DNA from: Sphingomonadaceae bacterium
GTDB taxonomy: Bacteria > Pseudomonadota > Alphaproteobacteria > Sphingomonadales > Sphingomonadaceae
Assembly (NCBI GenBank): GCA_947455865.1
Contig: CANGQZ010000003.1
Coordinates: 1-46,697, forward strand
DNA: 46,697 bases
Direction of reading: 5' to 3'
A model generated the notes under the pieces. That model saw nothing but the letters and a program-made list of their open reading frames with translations, did not search any database and had not been told where the DNA came from. Shown here piece by piece: positions 25,910 through 35,164 of this stretch. Positions within the stretch are counted from its first letter, which is position 1, and every line of letters begins with the position of its first letter. A program made the translations under genes and the position numbers.

Positions 25910-26443
25910 ATGGCGATTTCGACAGGCGGCGGGGCTGTAGAGACCCCGATGTCGGACATCAACACGACGCCGCTCGTGGACGTGATGCTGGTGCTGCTGA
26001 TCATCTTCCTCATCGCGGTCCCGGTCGCGATTCAAGGCATCGAGAAGCTGCGCATTCCGATTCTGGTTTCGATGGAATCGAAGGACAAGGTCGAAAACCT
26101 GCTGCTGACCGTGAGCACCACCGACCGTGAAGGCCGCAGCGCTGGCGAACCGGGTTTTGAAGGGGCATCGCGCAACGGCGATTGCCGAATCTACTTCAAC
26201 AACACCACCGCAGTCGATTCGCAGGAACTGCGCGACAAGGCCTACAAGCGGCTCGACAACATCGTGAAGCGCGAAGGCGGCCCCGAGGCGCTGCGCGCAA
26301 ATCCGGACAAGATCCCGCAGGTCCACATCCGCGGTGACGTCAACGCCCCGTGGCGCTGCATCGCCGGCGCGATCTACAACGTGCAGATCTCTGGTTACCC
26401 GACCGTCGGCTTCATCTCGAACCCGGTGGATCCGCTGAAGTAA
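25910..26443 (+). CDS. exbD: ExbD-type biopolymer transport protein, first copy
   Basis: A 177-residue ExbD/TolR family protein. The N-terminus reads MSDINTTPLVDVMLVLLIIFLIAVPV, containing the single membrane helix and the proton-carrying Asp (in PLVDVML). The periplasmic domain ends with VHIRGD and an IYNVQISGYPTVGFISNP segment that fits the ExbD/TolR fold. It has a longer mid-region (about 55-110) than the second copy, including DSQELRDKAYKRLDNIV. It is 117 bp behind exbB and 56 bp ahead of the second exbD. Confidence 0.93.
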   Translation: MAISTGGGAVETPMSDINTTPLVDVMLVLLIIFLIAVPVAIQGIEKLRIPILVSMESKDKVENLLLTVSTTDREGRSAGEPGFEGASRNGDCRIYFNNTTAVDSQELRDKAYKRLDNIVKREGGPEALRANPDKIPQVHIRGDVNAPWRCIAGAIYNVQISGYPTVGFISNPVDPLK

Positions 26444-26499
26444 GAACCGTTCGCGCAGGCACCGGCAACCACTTCACGGCAATTCAGGAGTAAGTTCAC

Positions 26500-26955
26500 A
26501 TGGCAATGTCAGGCGGCAAGGACGATGGCTCGCCGATGATGGAAATGAACACGACGCCGCTTATCGACGTCATGCTCGTGCTCCTCATCATGTTCATCAT
26601 CACCATCCCGGTCGCAACCCACTCGGTCAACATCGATCTGCCGCCGCCGGCTCCGCCGCCGCCGGATACCCCGATCAAGCCGATCAGGAACAAGGTGACG
26701 CTGACTTACGAAAACCATGTGCTGTGGAACGGGACCGTGGTCAACAATGGCCAATTGGTCTCGCTGCTCAAGCAGACGATGCAGATGAAGCCCGAACCCG
26801 AACTGCAGTTCCAGCCCGATTCCGGCGCCAGCTACGATCTCGCCGCGCGCGCGATCAACATCATCAAGGGCTCCGGCGTGACCAAGTTCGGCTTCGTCGG
26901 TAACGAACAGTATTCGGAATTCGGCAAATCGCCGAACGCACCGAAGGCCAACTAA
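26500..26955 (+). CDS. exbD: ExbD-type biopolymer transport protein, second copy
   Basis: A 151-residue paralogue of the preceding gene. It has MMEMNTTPLIDVMLVLLIMFIITIPV with the conserved Asp, a short Pro-rich linker (PPPAPPPPDTPIKP), then the periplasmic fold ending in GVTKFGFVGNEQY. CAGGAG lies upstream of the ATG. Two ExbD copies in one tonB operon are usual in Xanthomonas and sphingomonads, where the second may tune energising of particular TonB receptors. The operon ends at a clear terminator. Confidence 0.93.
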   Translation: MAMSGGKDDGSPMMEMNTTPLIDVMLVLLIMFIITIPVATHSVNIDLPPPAPPPPDTPIKPIRNKVTLTYENHVLWNGTVVNNGQLVSLLKQTMQMKPEPELQFQPDSGASYDLAARAINIIKGSGVTKFGFVGNEQYSEFGKSPNAPKAN

Positions 26956-26980
26956 GCCAAACGCCTTGCACAAAGGCAAG

Positions 26981-27006
26981 ATGGGGGCGGGTCATTCCGC
27001 CCCCAT
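26981..27006 (+). terminator. Terminator of the tonB-exb operon
   Basis: ATGGGGGCGG (26981-26990) pairs perfectly with CCGCCCCCAT (26997-27006) around a 6-nt loop and is followed by TTTCTCT. It overlaps the last codons of the convergent helicase gene. Confidence 0.75.
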
Positions 27007-29463
27007 TTCTCTGTCTGCCATCCCCATCGCCTGCGCCGCCAAACCCTCCGCCTCAATCAGGAGGTCATCATCGGCAGCGCCCGCCGGCAGGCTCTCGCGC
27101 CCGATCATCACCAGCACCGGCACCGCCAACGGGCTGACCCGGTCGAGCCGGACATGCACCAGTTGCCCCGCCGCGCGGTCGAGCAGATCGGCAATCCGCC
27201 CAACATCGGTCAGGCGGGTGCGGGCATCGGCCCAGGCCGCCTCGATCAGCACGTGATCGGGCTCGTGCTTGCGCAGCACATCGTAGATCAGATCGGTCGA
27301 GAAGGTGACCTGCCGGCCTGATTTGCGCCCGTTCGCCCCTTGCCCCGGCTGCTGCCGCTCAACTAGGCCGCCGATCACCGCCACTTCGCGGAAGGCACGG
27401 CGCAGCAGGTAGGAATTCTGTACCCAGTCGGCGAATTCATCCGCCAGAATGTCGGGCGAGAGCAGCGGCGCGGGATCGCCGATCGCCTTCAATCCCCACA
27501 CGCCAAGTGCATAATCATTGGCAACGAACCCAAATGGCGAGAGCCCCCGCTCCTCCATCCGCCGGGTGATCAGCATTCCCAGCGACTGGTTCGCGTTCCA
27601 GCCTTCGAAAGTGTAGAACACGGAATATTCGCGCTTTTCATAAGCAAAACTCTCGACCAGCAGTTCGCCCGGGCCGGGCAGGCGTGAACGCCAGTCCTGC
27701 ACCTCGAGCCATTCGCGCACATCGTCGGGGAACCGCGCCCAGCCCGCCCGGTCGACCAGTAAGTGCCGCACCCGCTCCGCCAGATGCGACGAGATCGGCA
27801 GCCGCGCCCCCATATAGCTGGGAATAGTGCCCGCCCGCTTCGCCGCGCGCACCACCAGTTCCAGGTCGCGCACCGTCTCGACCTCAAGGTCCATTCCGGC
27901 AAACCGGAAGGTGTCCCTTGGTGAGAGCGAGGCACCGAACATCTCCTCGACCCGGCCGAGCGAGCGACCATTGCGGAAGCGCACGTCGAGCATTTCGGCA
28001 TCGACGATGATCCCTGCGTTGCGGCGATGCCGCCCGGCGTTATCAGGATGGGCGAGCCGCCAGATACCATCACGGGTGCGCACGATGCGGCGGAACCGGT
28101 CATAGGCCTTGAGTGCATAGCCGCCGGTGGCGACAAAGTTCAGTACCCGCTCCCACGCCGCATCATCGACCCAGGCATAGGGGGCGCAGGCGCGGATCTC
28201 GGCGCGAAGCACGGCCTCGTCGAACGGCCCGGCGCAGGCGCAGGCCATGATGTGCTGCGCGAGTACGTCAAGGCTGCCGGGACGGAACGTCTCGCCGTCG
28301 CGCTGGCCCGCGCTCACCGCTTCAAGCGCGGCGAAAGCTTCAAGGAATTCGAAGCGGTTGCCCGGTACCAGCAGCGCCTTGCTCGGGCTGTCGAGCCGGT
28401 GATTGGCGCGCCCGATCCGCTGCAGCAGGCGCGAGGAGCCCTTGGGCGCGCCCATCTGGACAACGAGATCGATGTCGCCCCAGTCGACCCCGAGATCGAG
28501 ACTGGCAGTGCAGACCAGCGCCCGCAGTTCCCCGCGGGCCATCGCCCCCTCCACCTTGCGCCGCGCCTCTTTCGACAGCGAGGCGTGGTGGATGCCGATC
28601 GGCAACTTGTCCTCGTTAACATCCCATAATAGCTGGAAAATATACTCAGCCAGAAACCGCGTGTTGGTGAAGATCAAGGTGGTGCGGTGTTCCTTGATCC
28701 GCTCGTAAAGCTGCGGCACCGCCCAAGCGGCAGCGTGCCCGCCCCACGGCACCCGCTCGCCTTGAGGCAGGAGGATGGTGAGTTCAGGGGCGGCGCCGAC
28801 TTCGCCCTCGACCAGTCGAACCGCACCGACCTCGCCGCCGGGGGCGAGCCAGCGGCGGAAAGCATCGGCGTCGGCCACCGTGGCGGAGAGCGCAACCCGC
28901 TGCAATTGCGGAGAAAACGCCTGTAGCCGGGCCAGCGCAAGGGCGAGCAGATCGCCGCGCTTGCCGGTGGCGAAGGCATGGACTTCGTCGATCACAACCC
29001 GCTTGAGGCCCGAAAACAGCTCGGCCGCCTCTGGATAGGACAACAGCAGCGACAGAGATTCTGGCGTAGTTAGAAGGACTTGCGGGGGGCGGGCGCGCTG
29101 GCGGGCCTTGCGATCAGAGGGGGTATCGCCGCTGCGGGTCTCAACCCGCAGATCGAGCCCCAGCTCGGCGATCGGGGCAAGCAGATTGCGTTGGACATCG
29201 TGTGCCAGCGCCTTCAGCGGCGAGACGTAAAGTGTGTGCAGCCCTTCCGGCGGCGGCGCATCGGTGCCGAGAACCGACGGCGTAAATGCCGATAATGTCG
29301 GCAGAAATCCGGCGAGTGTCTTGCCCGCGCCGGTATCCGCGACGAGCAGTGCATGCTCCCCCATGGCGGCCGCGGCGAGCATTTCGGCCTGATGCCACCG
29401 CACCCGCCAGCCGCGTGCCGCGAACCAGGCGGCGATTTCCGGCGGCAGACTGGCAGGCTCCAT
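26992..29463 (-). CDS. Lhr-like DEXH-box helicase (ligase-associated DNA damage response type)
   Basis: An 823-residue superfamily 2 helicase of the short Lhr branch (TIGR04121-like). Motif I is ADTGAGKT (Lys48), motif Ib-like TTPESLSLLLSYPE, motif II IDEVHAF, motif III LSATVAD, motif IV-V FTNTRFLAEYIFQLL and VCTASLDLGVDWGDIDLVVQMGAP, motif VI LLQRIGRANHR. After the two RecA domains come the winged-helix and Lhr-core domains. This branch usually sits beside an ATP-dependent DNA ligase, an Artemis-like nuclease and the phosphodiesterase PdeM; none of these is adjacent here. ATG 29463 is chosen because MEPASLPPEI begins the family N-terminus; upstream open frame overlaps the divergent gene. Confidence 0.9.
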   Translation of the reverse strand: MEPASLPPEIAAWFAARGWRVRWHQAEMLAAAAMGEHALLVADTGAGKTLAGFLPTLSAFTPSVLGTDAPPPEGLHTLYVSPLKALAHDVQRNLLAPIAELGLDLRVETRSGDTPSDRKARQRARPPQVLLTTPESLSLLLSYPEAAELFSGLKRVVIDEVHAFATGKRGDLLALALARLQAFSPQLQRVALSATVADADAFRRWLAPGGEVGAVRLVEGEVGAAPELTILLPQGERVPWGGHAAAWAVPQLYERIKEHRTTLIFTNTRFLAEYIFQLLWDVNEDKLPIGIHHASLSKEARRKVEGAMARGELRALVCTASLDLGVDWGDIDLVVQMGAPKGSSRLLQRIGRANHRLDSPSKALLVPGNRFEFLEAFAALEAVSAGQRDGETFRPGSLDVLAQHIMACACAGPFDEAVLRAEIRACAPYAWVDDAAWERVLNFVATGGYALKAYDRFRRIVRTRDGIWRLAHPDNAGRHRRNAGIIVDAEMLDVRFRNGRSLGRVEEMFGASLSPRDTFRFAGMDLEVETVRDLELVVRAAKRAGTIPSYMGARLPISSHLAERVRHLLVDRAGWARFPDDVREWLEVQDWRSRLPGPGELLVESFAYEKREYSVFYTFEGWNANQSLGMLITRRMEERGLSPFGFVANDYALGVWGLKAIGDPAPLLSPDILADEFADWVQNSYLLRRAFREVAVIGGLVERQQPGQGANGRKSGRQVTFSTDLIYDVLRKHEPDHVLIEAAWADARTRLTDVGRIADLLDRAAGQLVHVRLDRVSPLAVPVLVMIGRESLPAGAADDDLLIEAEGLAAQAMGMADREMGAE

Positions 29464-29481
29464 CGCCGCGATATCGCCCCT

Positions 29482-29511
29482 TTGCAACGGGGTTACAACG
29501 GCCTTGCAAGC
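29482..29511 (+). promoter_or_regulatory. Triple 11-bp repeat element (site B)
   Basis: TTGCAACG (29482-29489), TTACAACG (29493-29500) and TTGCAAGC (29504-29511) are spaced exactly 11 bp apart. The element lies between the divergent helicase (ATG 18 bp away) and the MgtC/DUF4010 gene. It matches site A (9235-9264) over a 19-bp identical core and keeps the third unit at the same phase. The placement suits an operator that represses or activates the helicase promoter, the DUF4010 promoter, or both. Confidence 0.55.
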
Positions 29512-29659
29512 GGAGTGCAGTCCGATGCGAGCCCTGGGCAAGCCGCGCAGATCGGGCGTGCATCGCCCCCAACCTGAACTGCGCCATTGCCGGCCCGGGC
29601 TTTCGCTTGCCCGCACCCCGCGCAAGTGCCAGATCGGACCGGGCCGCAAGGGAGCAACG

Positions 29660-30955
29660 GTGCATACCGACACGATCCTGACCGTCACCACCGCCGACCT
29701 GATCGGGCTGGGGCTGGCGCTGGCGCTGGGCCTGTTGATCGGGATCCAGCGCGGCTGGGTGGTGCGCAAAGTAGCCGATGGCCGCAGCTTTGCCGGAGTG
29801 CGTACGTATGGACTGATCGGTCTGGCCGGCGGGCTCGCCGGGCTTTCCGCGCCGCGCGCGCCGGTGCTGGCGGGGCTGCTGCTCGCCGCGACCGCCGGAC
29901 TGGTGTTGATCGGATACTGGCGCGCGACCCGCGCCGGCGACGCGCCGATCAGCGGGACGGCGGCTCTGGTGGGGCTGCTGACGCTGGCTTGCGGCTATTT
30001 GGCGGGGAGCGGCCAGCATGCTGCTGCCGCCGCGACTGGCGGCAGCATCGCCGCGCTGCTTTCGCTGCGAGGGCCGCTGCACCGGCTGGTGCGCAACCTT
30101 GACCAGACCGAGATCGTGGCGATTGGCCGGTTCGCGCTGATCGCGCTGGTGATCCTGCCGCTGCTGCCCGATACCCCGTTCGGCCCGTTCGGCGCATGGC
30201 GGCCGCGCTCGCTGTGGCTGGTGGTGGTGTTCGTTTCGGGCTTTTCGTTCGCCGGCTATATGGCCGCACGCTGGCTGGGCGCGGCGCGCGGAACGCTGGC
30301 GACGGCAGCGGCGGGATCGCTGGTATCATCCACCGCCGTCACGGCGGCAATGGCCGGACGGATGCGCAAAGGCGAGGACGAACCGGCGCTGCTCCATGCC
30401 GCCGTGGCGCTGGCATCGGCGGTGATGTTCCTGCGGGTGATGCTGCTGACCGCCGCGCTGGCACGCTTTGCGCTGCCGGCGCTGGCGATGTGCGCGGTGC
30501 CTGGGCTGGCGGTGAGCCTGCTGGCAGCGGGCTGGCTGGGCCGGGGCGCGGCGTTTCGCCAAGGGTCCGGGCATCACACCGCCAAGCTGCGCAACCCGTT
30601 CACCCTCGGTCCCGCGCTGGGGATGATGGGGCTGGTGATGGTGATGGCCGTGCTGGCCCGCTGGGTGCTGCTGCACTTCGGCAACCGCGGGGTGGCGGCG
30701 GTGCTGGCGATCACCGGCTCGCTGGATGTCGATTCGGCGATCATCACGCTGGGCGCGCTGCCGGTTGGCACGCTGGCGCCGCACCATGCCGGGCTGGTGC
30801 TGGTGGTGCCGGTGATCCTCAACACGCTGTTCAAGAGCGGGGTGGTGCTGGCCGTGGGCGGATGGCGGCAGGCGTGGCCGGCAGCGGCAGCGCTGTGGCT
30901 GGCAGCCGCAGCGGTGGGCGCAGCGGTGCCGGTAGTGTTCGCGGTGATGGGCTAA
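29660..30955 (+). CDS. MgtC/SapB-DUF4010 family membrane protein
   Basis: A 431-residue polytopic inner-membrane protein. The N-terminal part (about 10-150) is MgtC/SapB-like: GLGLALALGLLIGIQRGW, then GRSFAGVRTYGLIGLAGGLAGL. The remainder is DUF4010, with about ten more hydrophobic helices and the polar segment TGSLDVDSAIITLGAL near residue 355. The function of the family is not settled; links to magnesium and low-pH growth come only from MgtC itself. The GTG at 29660-29662 follows AAGGGAG; earlier in-frame codons are not hydrophobic and overlap the repeat element. It is divergent from the helicase. Confidence 0.85.
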   Translation: MHTDTILTVTTADLIGLGLALALGLLIGIQRGWVVRKVADGRSFAGVRTYGLIGLAGGLAGLSAPRAPVLAGLLLAATAGLVLIGYWRATRAGDAPISGTAALVGLLTLACGYLAGSGQHAAAAATGGSIAALLSLRGPLHRLVRNLDQTEIVAIGRFALIALVILPLLPDTPFGPFGAWRPRSLWLVVVFVSGFSFAGYMAARWLGAARGTLATAAAGSLVSSTAVTAAMAGRMRKGEDEPALLHAAVALASAVMFLRVMLLTAALARFALPALAMCAVPGLAVSLLAAGWLGRGAAFRQGSGHHTAKLRNPFTLGPALGMMGLVMVMAVLARWVLLHFGNRGVAAVLAITGSLDVDSAIITLGALPVGTLAPHHAGLVLVVPVILNTLFKSGVVLAVGGWRQAWPAAAALWLAAAAVGAAVPVVFAVMG

Positions 30956-30966
30956 GGGGCGCTGCT

Positions 30967-30998
30967 CTGGCCCCTCCCCTTACGGGGGGAGGGGCCAG
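30967..30998. terminator. Hairpin between convergent DUF4010 and phosphomannomutase genes
   Basis: CTGGCCCCTCCCC (30967-30979) pairs perfectly with GGGGAGGGGCCAG (30986-30998) around a 6-nt loop. It sits in the 51-bp gap between two facing genes, so it probably terminates both, although neither side has a strong U-run. Confidence 0.6.
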
Positions 30999-31006
30999 TG
31001 CCATCC

Positions 31007-32410
31007 TTAGTGCCCGGCTTGCGGGCCGCGCTTGAGGCCGGAGGCGGCGAGCTGTTCGTCGATCTGGGCAAGCAGCCGATCAAGCCCGGCCTGATTTTCG
31101 CTTTCGGCGCGGGCGACGAGGACGTCCTGCGTGTTGGAGGCGCGCAGCAGCCACCAGCCATCGGCCGTGGTGACACGGACGCCGTCGGTATCGTTGACGT
31201 CTGCCCCGGAAGCAGAAAGCCGCGCCTTGACCTCATCCACCACGGCGAACTTGCGGCTTTCATCGACCTGGAAGCGCATTTCGGGAGTGTTGACCAGCCG
31301 CGGCATTCCGCCGCGCAGGTCCGTGACCGATTTGCCGAGGCGGATCGAGGCCGCGATCAGCCGGATCGCGGCGTAAAGCGCATCGTCAAAGCCGTAATAC
31401 TCGTGAGCGAAGAAGATGTGGCCGCTCATCTCGCCGGCTAGCGGCGCGTGAGTTTCCTTCATTTTGGATTTGATAAGGCTGTGTCCGGTTTTCCACATAA
31501 GCGGCTTGCCACCGAACTTTGCGACCTGATCGAATAGCGCCTTAGAGGCCTTCACATCCGCAATGATCGTGGATCCGGGCACCAGCCGGAGCAGATCCTC
31601 GGCGTAGATCATGAGCAACTGGTCCCCCCAGATCACCCGCCCGGCCCCGTCGATCGCGCCGATGCGGTCACCGTCGCCATCGAAGGCCAGTCCGAAATCG
31701 AGCTTCTTCTCCGCGACCAGCGCCTTGAGGTCTGCGAGGTTCTTCTCCTCGGTCGGGTCCGGATGGTGGTTCGGGAACGTGCCGTCAACTTCAGTGAAGA
31801 GCAGATGATGTTCGCCGGGAAGCTTGCTCGTGAGAAGTTCAACCGCAGGGCCGGCGGCGCCATTGCCGGTGTCCCAGCCGATGCGCATTCCGGCGAGCTT
31901 GGCGGGATCGAGCCCGGCCAGCCCTTCGAGCAGCCGATCGACATAAGTGCCGAGGATCTCGCGCTGCTCGCTGCCGCCCTTGCCGTCGAGCCAATCGCCG
32001 GCCGCAGCCATCTCGCCCAGCTTCAGGATATCCGCGCCGAAGAACGGCCGGCCCATAAATACCATCTTGAAGCCATTGTAATTGGCGGGATTGTGGCTGC
32101 CAGTTATCTGAATGCCGCCCTGCACATCTTCCATTGAGGCTTCGGCGTAATACAGCATCGGCGTCGGCCCCATGCCGACGCGGACCACATCGAGCCCGGT
32201 GGCATTGATCCCTTCGATCAGCGCATGCTCAAGGATCGGGGACGATACCCGCCCGTCATAGCCGACCGCAATCTTCTTGCCGCCGGCGCGCCGCAACAGC
32301 GTGGCGAAGCCCCGCCCGATCGCGCGGGCATCCTCGGTCCCAAGGGTTTCGCCGATAATCCCGCGGATATCGTATTCGCGCAGGACGGTGGAATTGAACT
32401 GGTGGGACAA
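31007..32410 (-). CDS. Phosphomannomutase / phosphoglucomutase
   Basis: A 467-residue alpha-D-phosphohexomutase of the PMM/PGM (AlgC/PgmG) type, interconverting hexose 1- and 6-phosphates for exopolysaccharide and glycolipid precursors. The phospho-serine is Ser105 in TGSHNP, the Mg loop is FDGDGDR, the sugar loop is GEMSGH, and the phosphate-binding end is visible in [18 protein letters not shown]. Related PgmG of Sphingomonas takes part in sphingan (gellan-type) synthesis. The start is TTG at 32410 with GGAG nine nt upstream; no in-frame ATG occurs before the conserved LREYDIRGI. It ends the mipZ-J-domain-pgm run. Confidence 0.93.
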   Translation of the reverse strand: MSHQFNSTVLREYDIRGIIGETLGTEDARAIGRGFATLLRRAGGKKIAVGYDGRVSSPILEHALIEGINATGLDVVRVGMGPTPMLYYAEASMEDVQGGIQITGSHNPANYNGFKMVFMGRPFFGADILKLGEMAAAGDWLDGKGGSEQREILGTYVDRLLEGLAGLDPAKLAGMRIGWDTGNGAAGPAVELLTSKLPGEHHLLFTEVDGTFPNHHPDPTEEKNLADLKALVAEKKLDFGLAFDGDGDRIGAIDGAGRVIWGDQLLMIYAEDLLRLVPGSTIIADVKASKALFDQVAKFGGKPLMWKTGHSLIKSKMKETHAPLAGEMSGHIFFAHEYYGFDDALYAAIRLIAASIRLGKSVTDLRGGMPRLVNTPEMRFQVDESRKFAVVDEVKARLSASGADVNDTDGVRVTTADGWWLLRASNTQDVLVARAESENQAGLDRLLAQIDEQLAASGLKRGPQAGH

Positions 32411-32432
32411 GGCGGGTTACTCCGTAAAGGCG

Positions 32433-32738
32433 TCAGTCAGATGAATTCAGCAGCCGCGCGAGCAGCACATCGCGCGCGGCATTGGCCTCATGCACTTGCG
32501 CGTCGGTGCCACCCCGATCGGGGTGAACCTGCGCGACGAGGCGCTTGTGCGCTTCGATTATGTCAGTTCGGCTAGCGTTGCCGCGCACCCCGAGGAGTGC
32601 CCGCGCGCGCAGTGTTTCAGCTGAACGGCTGCCCCACCCGCCCGGTTCCAGCCCGGCGAGCTGCCACGGCCAGCTGCCTGCGGCGAGCTTGCACAGCACA
32701 CTGGCCAGCGCAGCCCAGAGTAGGAGCTTGAAGATCAT
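32433..32738 (-). CDS. Membrane-anchored J-domain (DnaJ-like) protein
   Basis: A 101-residue protein. Residues 1-20 form a hydrophobic anchor ([18 protein letters not shown]). Residues about 43-100 form a J-domain with the required HPD at 72-74 (VHPDRGGTDAQVHEANAARDVLLA). It probably recruits DnaK to the inner-membrane surface; the anchored layout recalls DjlA/TIM14-type proteins. Its ATG overlaps the mipZ stop in ATGA, so translation is coupled, and the phosphomannomutase starts 22 bp further on. Confidence 0.85.
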   Translation of the reverse strand: MIFKLLLWAALASVLCKLAAGSWPWQLAGLEPGGWGSRSAETLRARALLGVRGNASRTDIIEAHKRLVAQVHPDRGGTDAQVHEANAARDVLLARLLNSSD

Positions 32739-33586
32739 TCTTCGTCGGCAAGCTGGAGTTCGGGGGCCGGAGCCACCGCGCGCGGCAGATTGAGCCCGGC
32801 GATCAGGGTGCGCAGTTCCTGCCGGGCAACGAGGTGGCTGGTGCCGAGATCGCCGAGCTGGCCCTTGTCGAGCAGGGTCAGGCCCGAGGGAAACAGTTCG
32901 CGGTAAATCACGCGTTCGCTCAGCCCCTGGGCGATGCGGAAGCCGACCCGCTTGGACAGTTCGGCCAGCGCGGTATCGAGCCGGCGCATGTTGCGTGCCT
33001 CGACATGCTGGGTGCGGTTGCGCACCACCACCCAGTCCATCTCGCGCCGCGCCTCCTGCAGGGTGGCCCGCGCGCGCTTCTTGCGGGTTTCCCAGATCAG
33101 TTCGGCATAGAACGAAAGCCGGCGGACCTTGAAGGTTTCGGCATCGACCTGACCGATCAGATCGAAATCGACGAAACTGTCGTTGAGCGGGGTGACCAGC
33201 GTATCGGCGCCGGTGGCGGCGTAGCGGGCGAACTCGTCATCGCGGCCGGGGGTGTCGAACAGCAGGAAATCGGCGCCTTCGCTCATCTCGGCGGTGAGCG
33301 CATCGAGATCGGCAACGGTGGTGCCACGGAACACCTCGAAGCGCGGGCCCGGTAGCACGATATCACGGCGGCGAACGGTATCGGCGCGGTTTTCAAGATA
33401 TCGGTGAAGCGTGCGCTGGCGCGGATCGAGATCGATCGCGGCGACGCGCGCGCCCTGATAGGCGAGCGCGACCGCGACGTGGACCGCAGTAGTCGACTTG
33501 CCGGTGCCGCCCTTTTCGTTAGCGAAAACGATACGGTGGGGTCCGGAACCGGGCGAGCCAGGGGGCGAAGATGGGGAGAGGATCAC
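32735..33586 (-). CDS. mipZ: MipZ-type ParA-family ATPase, division-plane positioning
   Basis: A 283-residue P-loop ATPase. The deviant Walker A box is KGGTGKST near residues 25-32 of [16 protein letters not shown], and Walker A' and B-like parts are [19 protein letters not shown] and [18 protein letters not shown]. The [14 protein letters not shown] and [16 protein letters not shown] segments fit MipZ better than ParA or Soj. In Caulobacter, MipZ forms polar gradients with ParB and blocks FtsZ assembly away from midcell. No ATG precedes the conserved part at a sensible distance; GTG 33586 is the best start, leaving 103 bp to the divergent panC, but the N-terminus is uncertain by up to about 15 residues. 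Confidence 0.88.
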   Translation of the reverse strand: MILSPSSPPGSPGSGPHRIVFANEKGGTGKSTTAVHVAVALAYQGARVAAIDLDPRQRTLHRYLENRADTVRRRDIVLPGPRFEVFRGTTVADLDALTAEMSEGADFLLFDTPGRDDEFARYAATGADTLVTPLNDSFVDFDLIGQVDAETFKVRRLSFYAELIWETRKKRARATLQEARREMDWVVVRNRTQHVEARNMRRLDTALAELSKRVGFRIAQGLSERVIYRELFPSGLTLLDKGQLGDLGTSHLVARQELRTLIAGLNLPRAVAPAPELQLADEE

Positions 33587-33689
33587 AGGAGCGGCTACGC
33601 CTTCGCCAACAGGGGTTTGTGCGCGCCCGCCGCCGCCGCTAGGCAGACCGCAGGCACCGCCAACCGTTCTACAGCAAGGGGAACATGCC

Positions 33690-34538
33690 ATGCAAACCGT
33701 CAATCGCATTGATCCCCTGCGCACTGCCGTCGCCGCGCTGCGCCGCGACGGGCCAGTGGCGCTGGTGCCGACAATGGGCGCGCTGCACGAAGGCCACCTG
33801 ACGCTGGTGCGCGAGGCCAAGGCGCGGGCTGCGCACGTTGTCGCCTCGATCTTCGTAAACCCGCTGCAGTTCGGCGCAAACGAGGATCTGGGCGCGTATC
33901 CGCGACGGCTGGCCGAGGACAGCGCACTGCTGGCGGCTGAAGGCACGGCGCTACTGTGGGCACCTGATGCGGATGCAATGTACCCTGCCGGCTTCGCGAC
34001 CAATGTCTCGGTCAACGGCGTGAGTGAAGGCCTGTGCGGGGCGGCGCGGCCCGGGCACTTCGACGGGGTGGCGACAGTGGTGTGCAAGCTGTTCAACCAG
34101 GTGCAGCCCGACATCGCGCTGTTTGGCGAGAAGGACTGGCAGCAGCTGGCGGTGATCCGGCGGATGGCGCGCGACCTTGATCTGACGTTGCCCCATGCCG
34201 ACGCGATCATCGGCGTGCCGACGGTGCGCGAGGCTGACGGGCTGGCACTGAGTTCGCGCAATGCATACCTGACCCCGGCCGAACGCGCGGCGGCGGCGGC
34301 GCTGCCCGCCGCGATGCGCAGCGCAATTTGCCGGATCGGTGATGGTGAGCCGGTGGCGGCCGCGCTGGCGGGCCTGATGCAGGCGCTGCTGGCGGCGGGC
34401 TTTACTGCGGTCGACTATGCCGAGCTGCGCGATGCCGACACGCTGGCGCTGCTGGCCGAGCGCGGCAACGGCCCGGCACGGCTGCTCGTGGCGGCGCGGA
34501 TCGGCAAGGCGCGGCTGATCGACAACATGGCGGCGTGA
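33690..34538 (+). CDS. panC: Pantothenate synthetase
   Basis: A 282-residue enzyme joining pantoate and beta-alanine with ATP to make pantothenate, the coenzyme A precursor. Motifs: [15 protein letters not shown] (ATP site), [47 protein letters not shown] (KMSKS-like region) and [19 protein letters not shown] precedes the ATG; the in-frame GTG-led stretch from 33498 is antisense to mipZ and rejected. panB and panD are not in the window. Confidence 0.96.
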   Translation: MQTVNRIDPLRTAVAALRRDGPVALVPTMGALHEGHLTLVREAKARAAHVVASIFVNPLQFGANEDLGAYPRRLAEDSALLAAEGTALLWAPDADAMYPAGFATNVSVNGVSEGLCGAARPGHFDGVATVVCKLFNQVQPDIALFGEKDWQQLAVIRRMARDLDLTLPHADAIIGVPTVREADGLALSSRNAYLTPAERAAAAALPAAMRSAICRIGDGEPVAAALAGLMQALLAAGFTAVDYAELRDADTLALLAERGNGPARLLVAARIGKARLIDNMAA

Positions 34539-34620
34539 GCCAATCAGCCCGGCGCGGTTGCGACGAGGCAGCTTTCCACCATCTCGCGCAGGGGCAAGCG
34601 CCGCGACCATTCGGGCCCAA

Positions 34621-35164
34621 TCATCGGATCCTCACAGTGTTGCTCTGCGCGATGGTGACCGTCGACGGCACCCCCGGCCAGGTCATGATCGGGGTGTAGT
34701 TCGCAGTGGCAGCGGCGGTTACATATGTTCCCGGCGCCTGGCCATTGGCGCAAGTGGCATTACAGGCTGCGGCAGTGATGCTGGTTCCACCGCTCTGGCA
34801 ACCGCACCAGCTGCTCGGCGCGGGACTGGCGGATAACGGTGGCACCATTGCTGCCATCGACAATGCCGTAGGTCGAAAGCACCGCCTTGGCTTCCTCACT
34901 GGCGCGGGTACTCGTCGCACCTGCGGCCGAGGCGGTTGCGGCGGAAAAGGCCGCGCTGTCGGCGGCGCCTTGCAACATCCGCTTGGTTTGCTGCCAACCC
35001 GCCACGTCCACTGCGAAGCCGACGGCACCAATCACCAGCGGCAGGCAGAACGCAGTTATGGTGAGCACATTTCCGGCGATGTTCGCCTTCAACGGTACGC
35101 AAAGCCTGCACACGCGCATTGCCGTGCCAATCACTGATCCGAGAAATCGAAGTTGCACGCTCAC
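34621..35164 (-). pseudogene. Frameshifted TadG/TadE-like pilus assembly gene
   Basis: The minus strand first encodes a Tad N-terminus: AGNVLTITAFCLPLVIGAVGF (membrane helix) then GWQQTKRMLQGAADSAAFSAATA, typical of TadG-like Flp pilus proteins. In that frame it runs out near 34760 after GSNGATV. In the next frame, ending at 34621, the sequence goes on as CGCQSGGTSITAAACNATC and TYVTAAATANYTPIMTWPG...STVTIAQSNTVRIR, which resembles a TadE/TadG C-terminus. So the gene seems to have lost its frame near 34840-34870, or to be a deletion fusion of two Tad genes. GTG 35164 or ATG 35119 may be the old start. No other tad/cpa pilus gene is nearby. A sequencing error is the main alternative. Confidence 0.6.
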
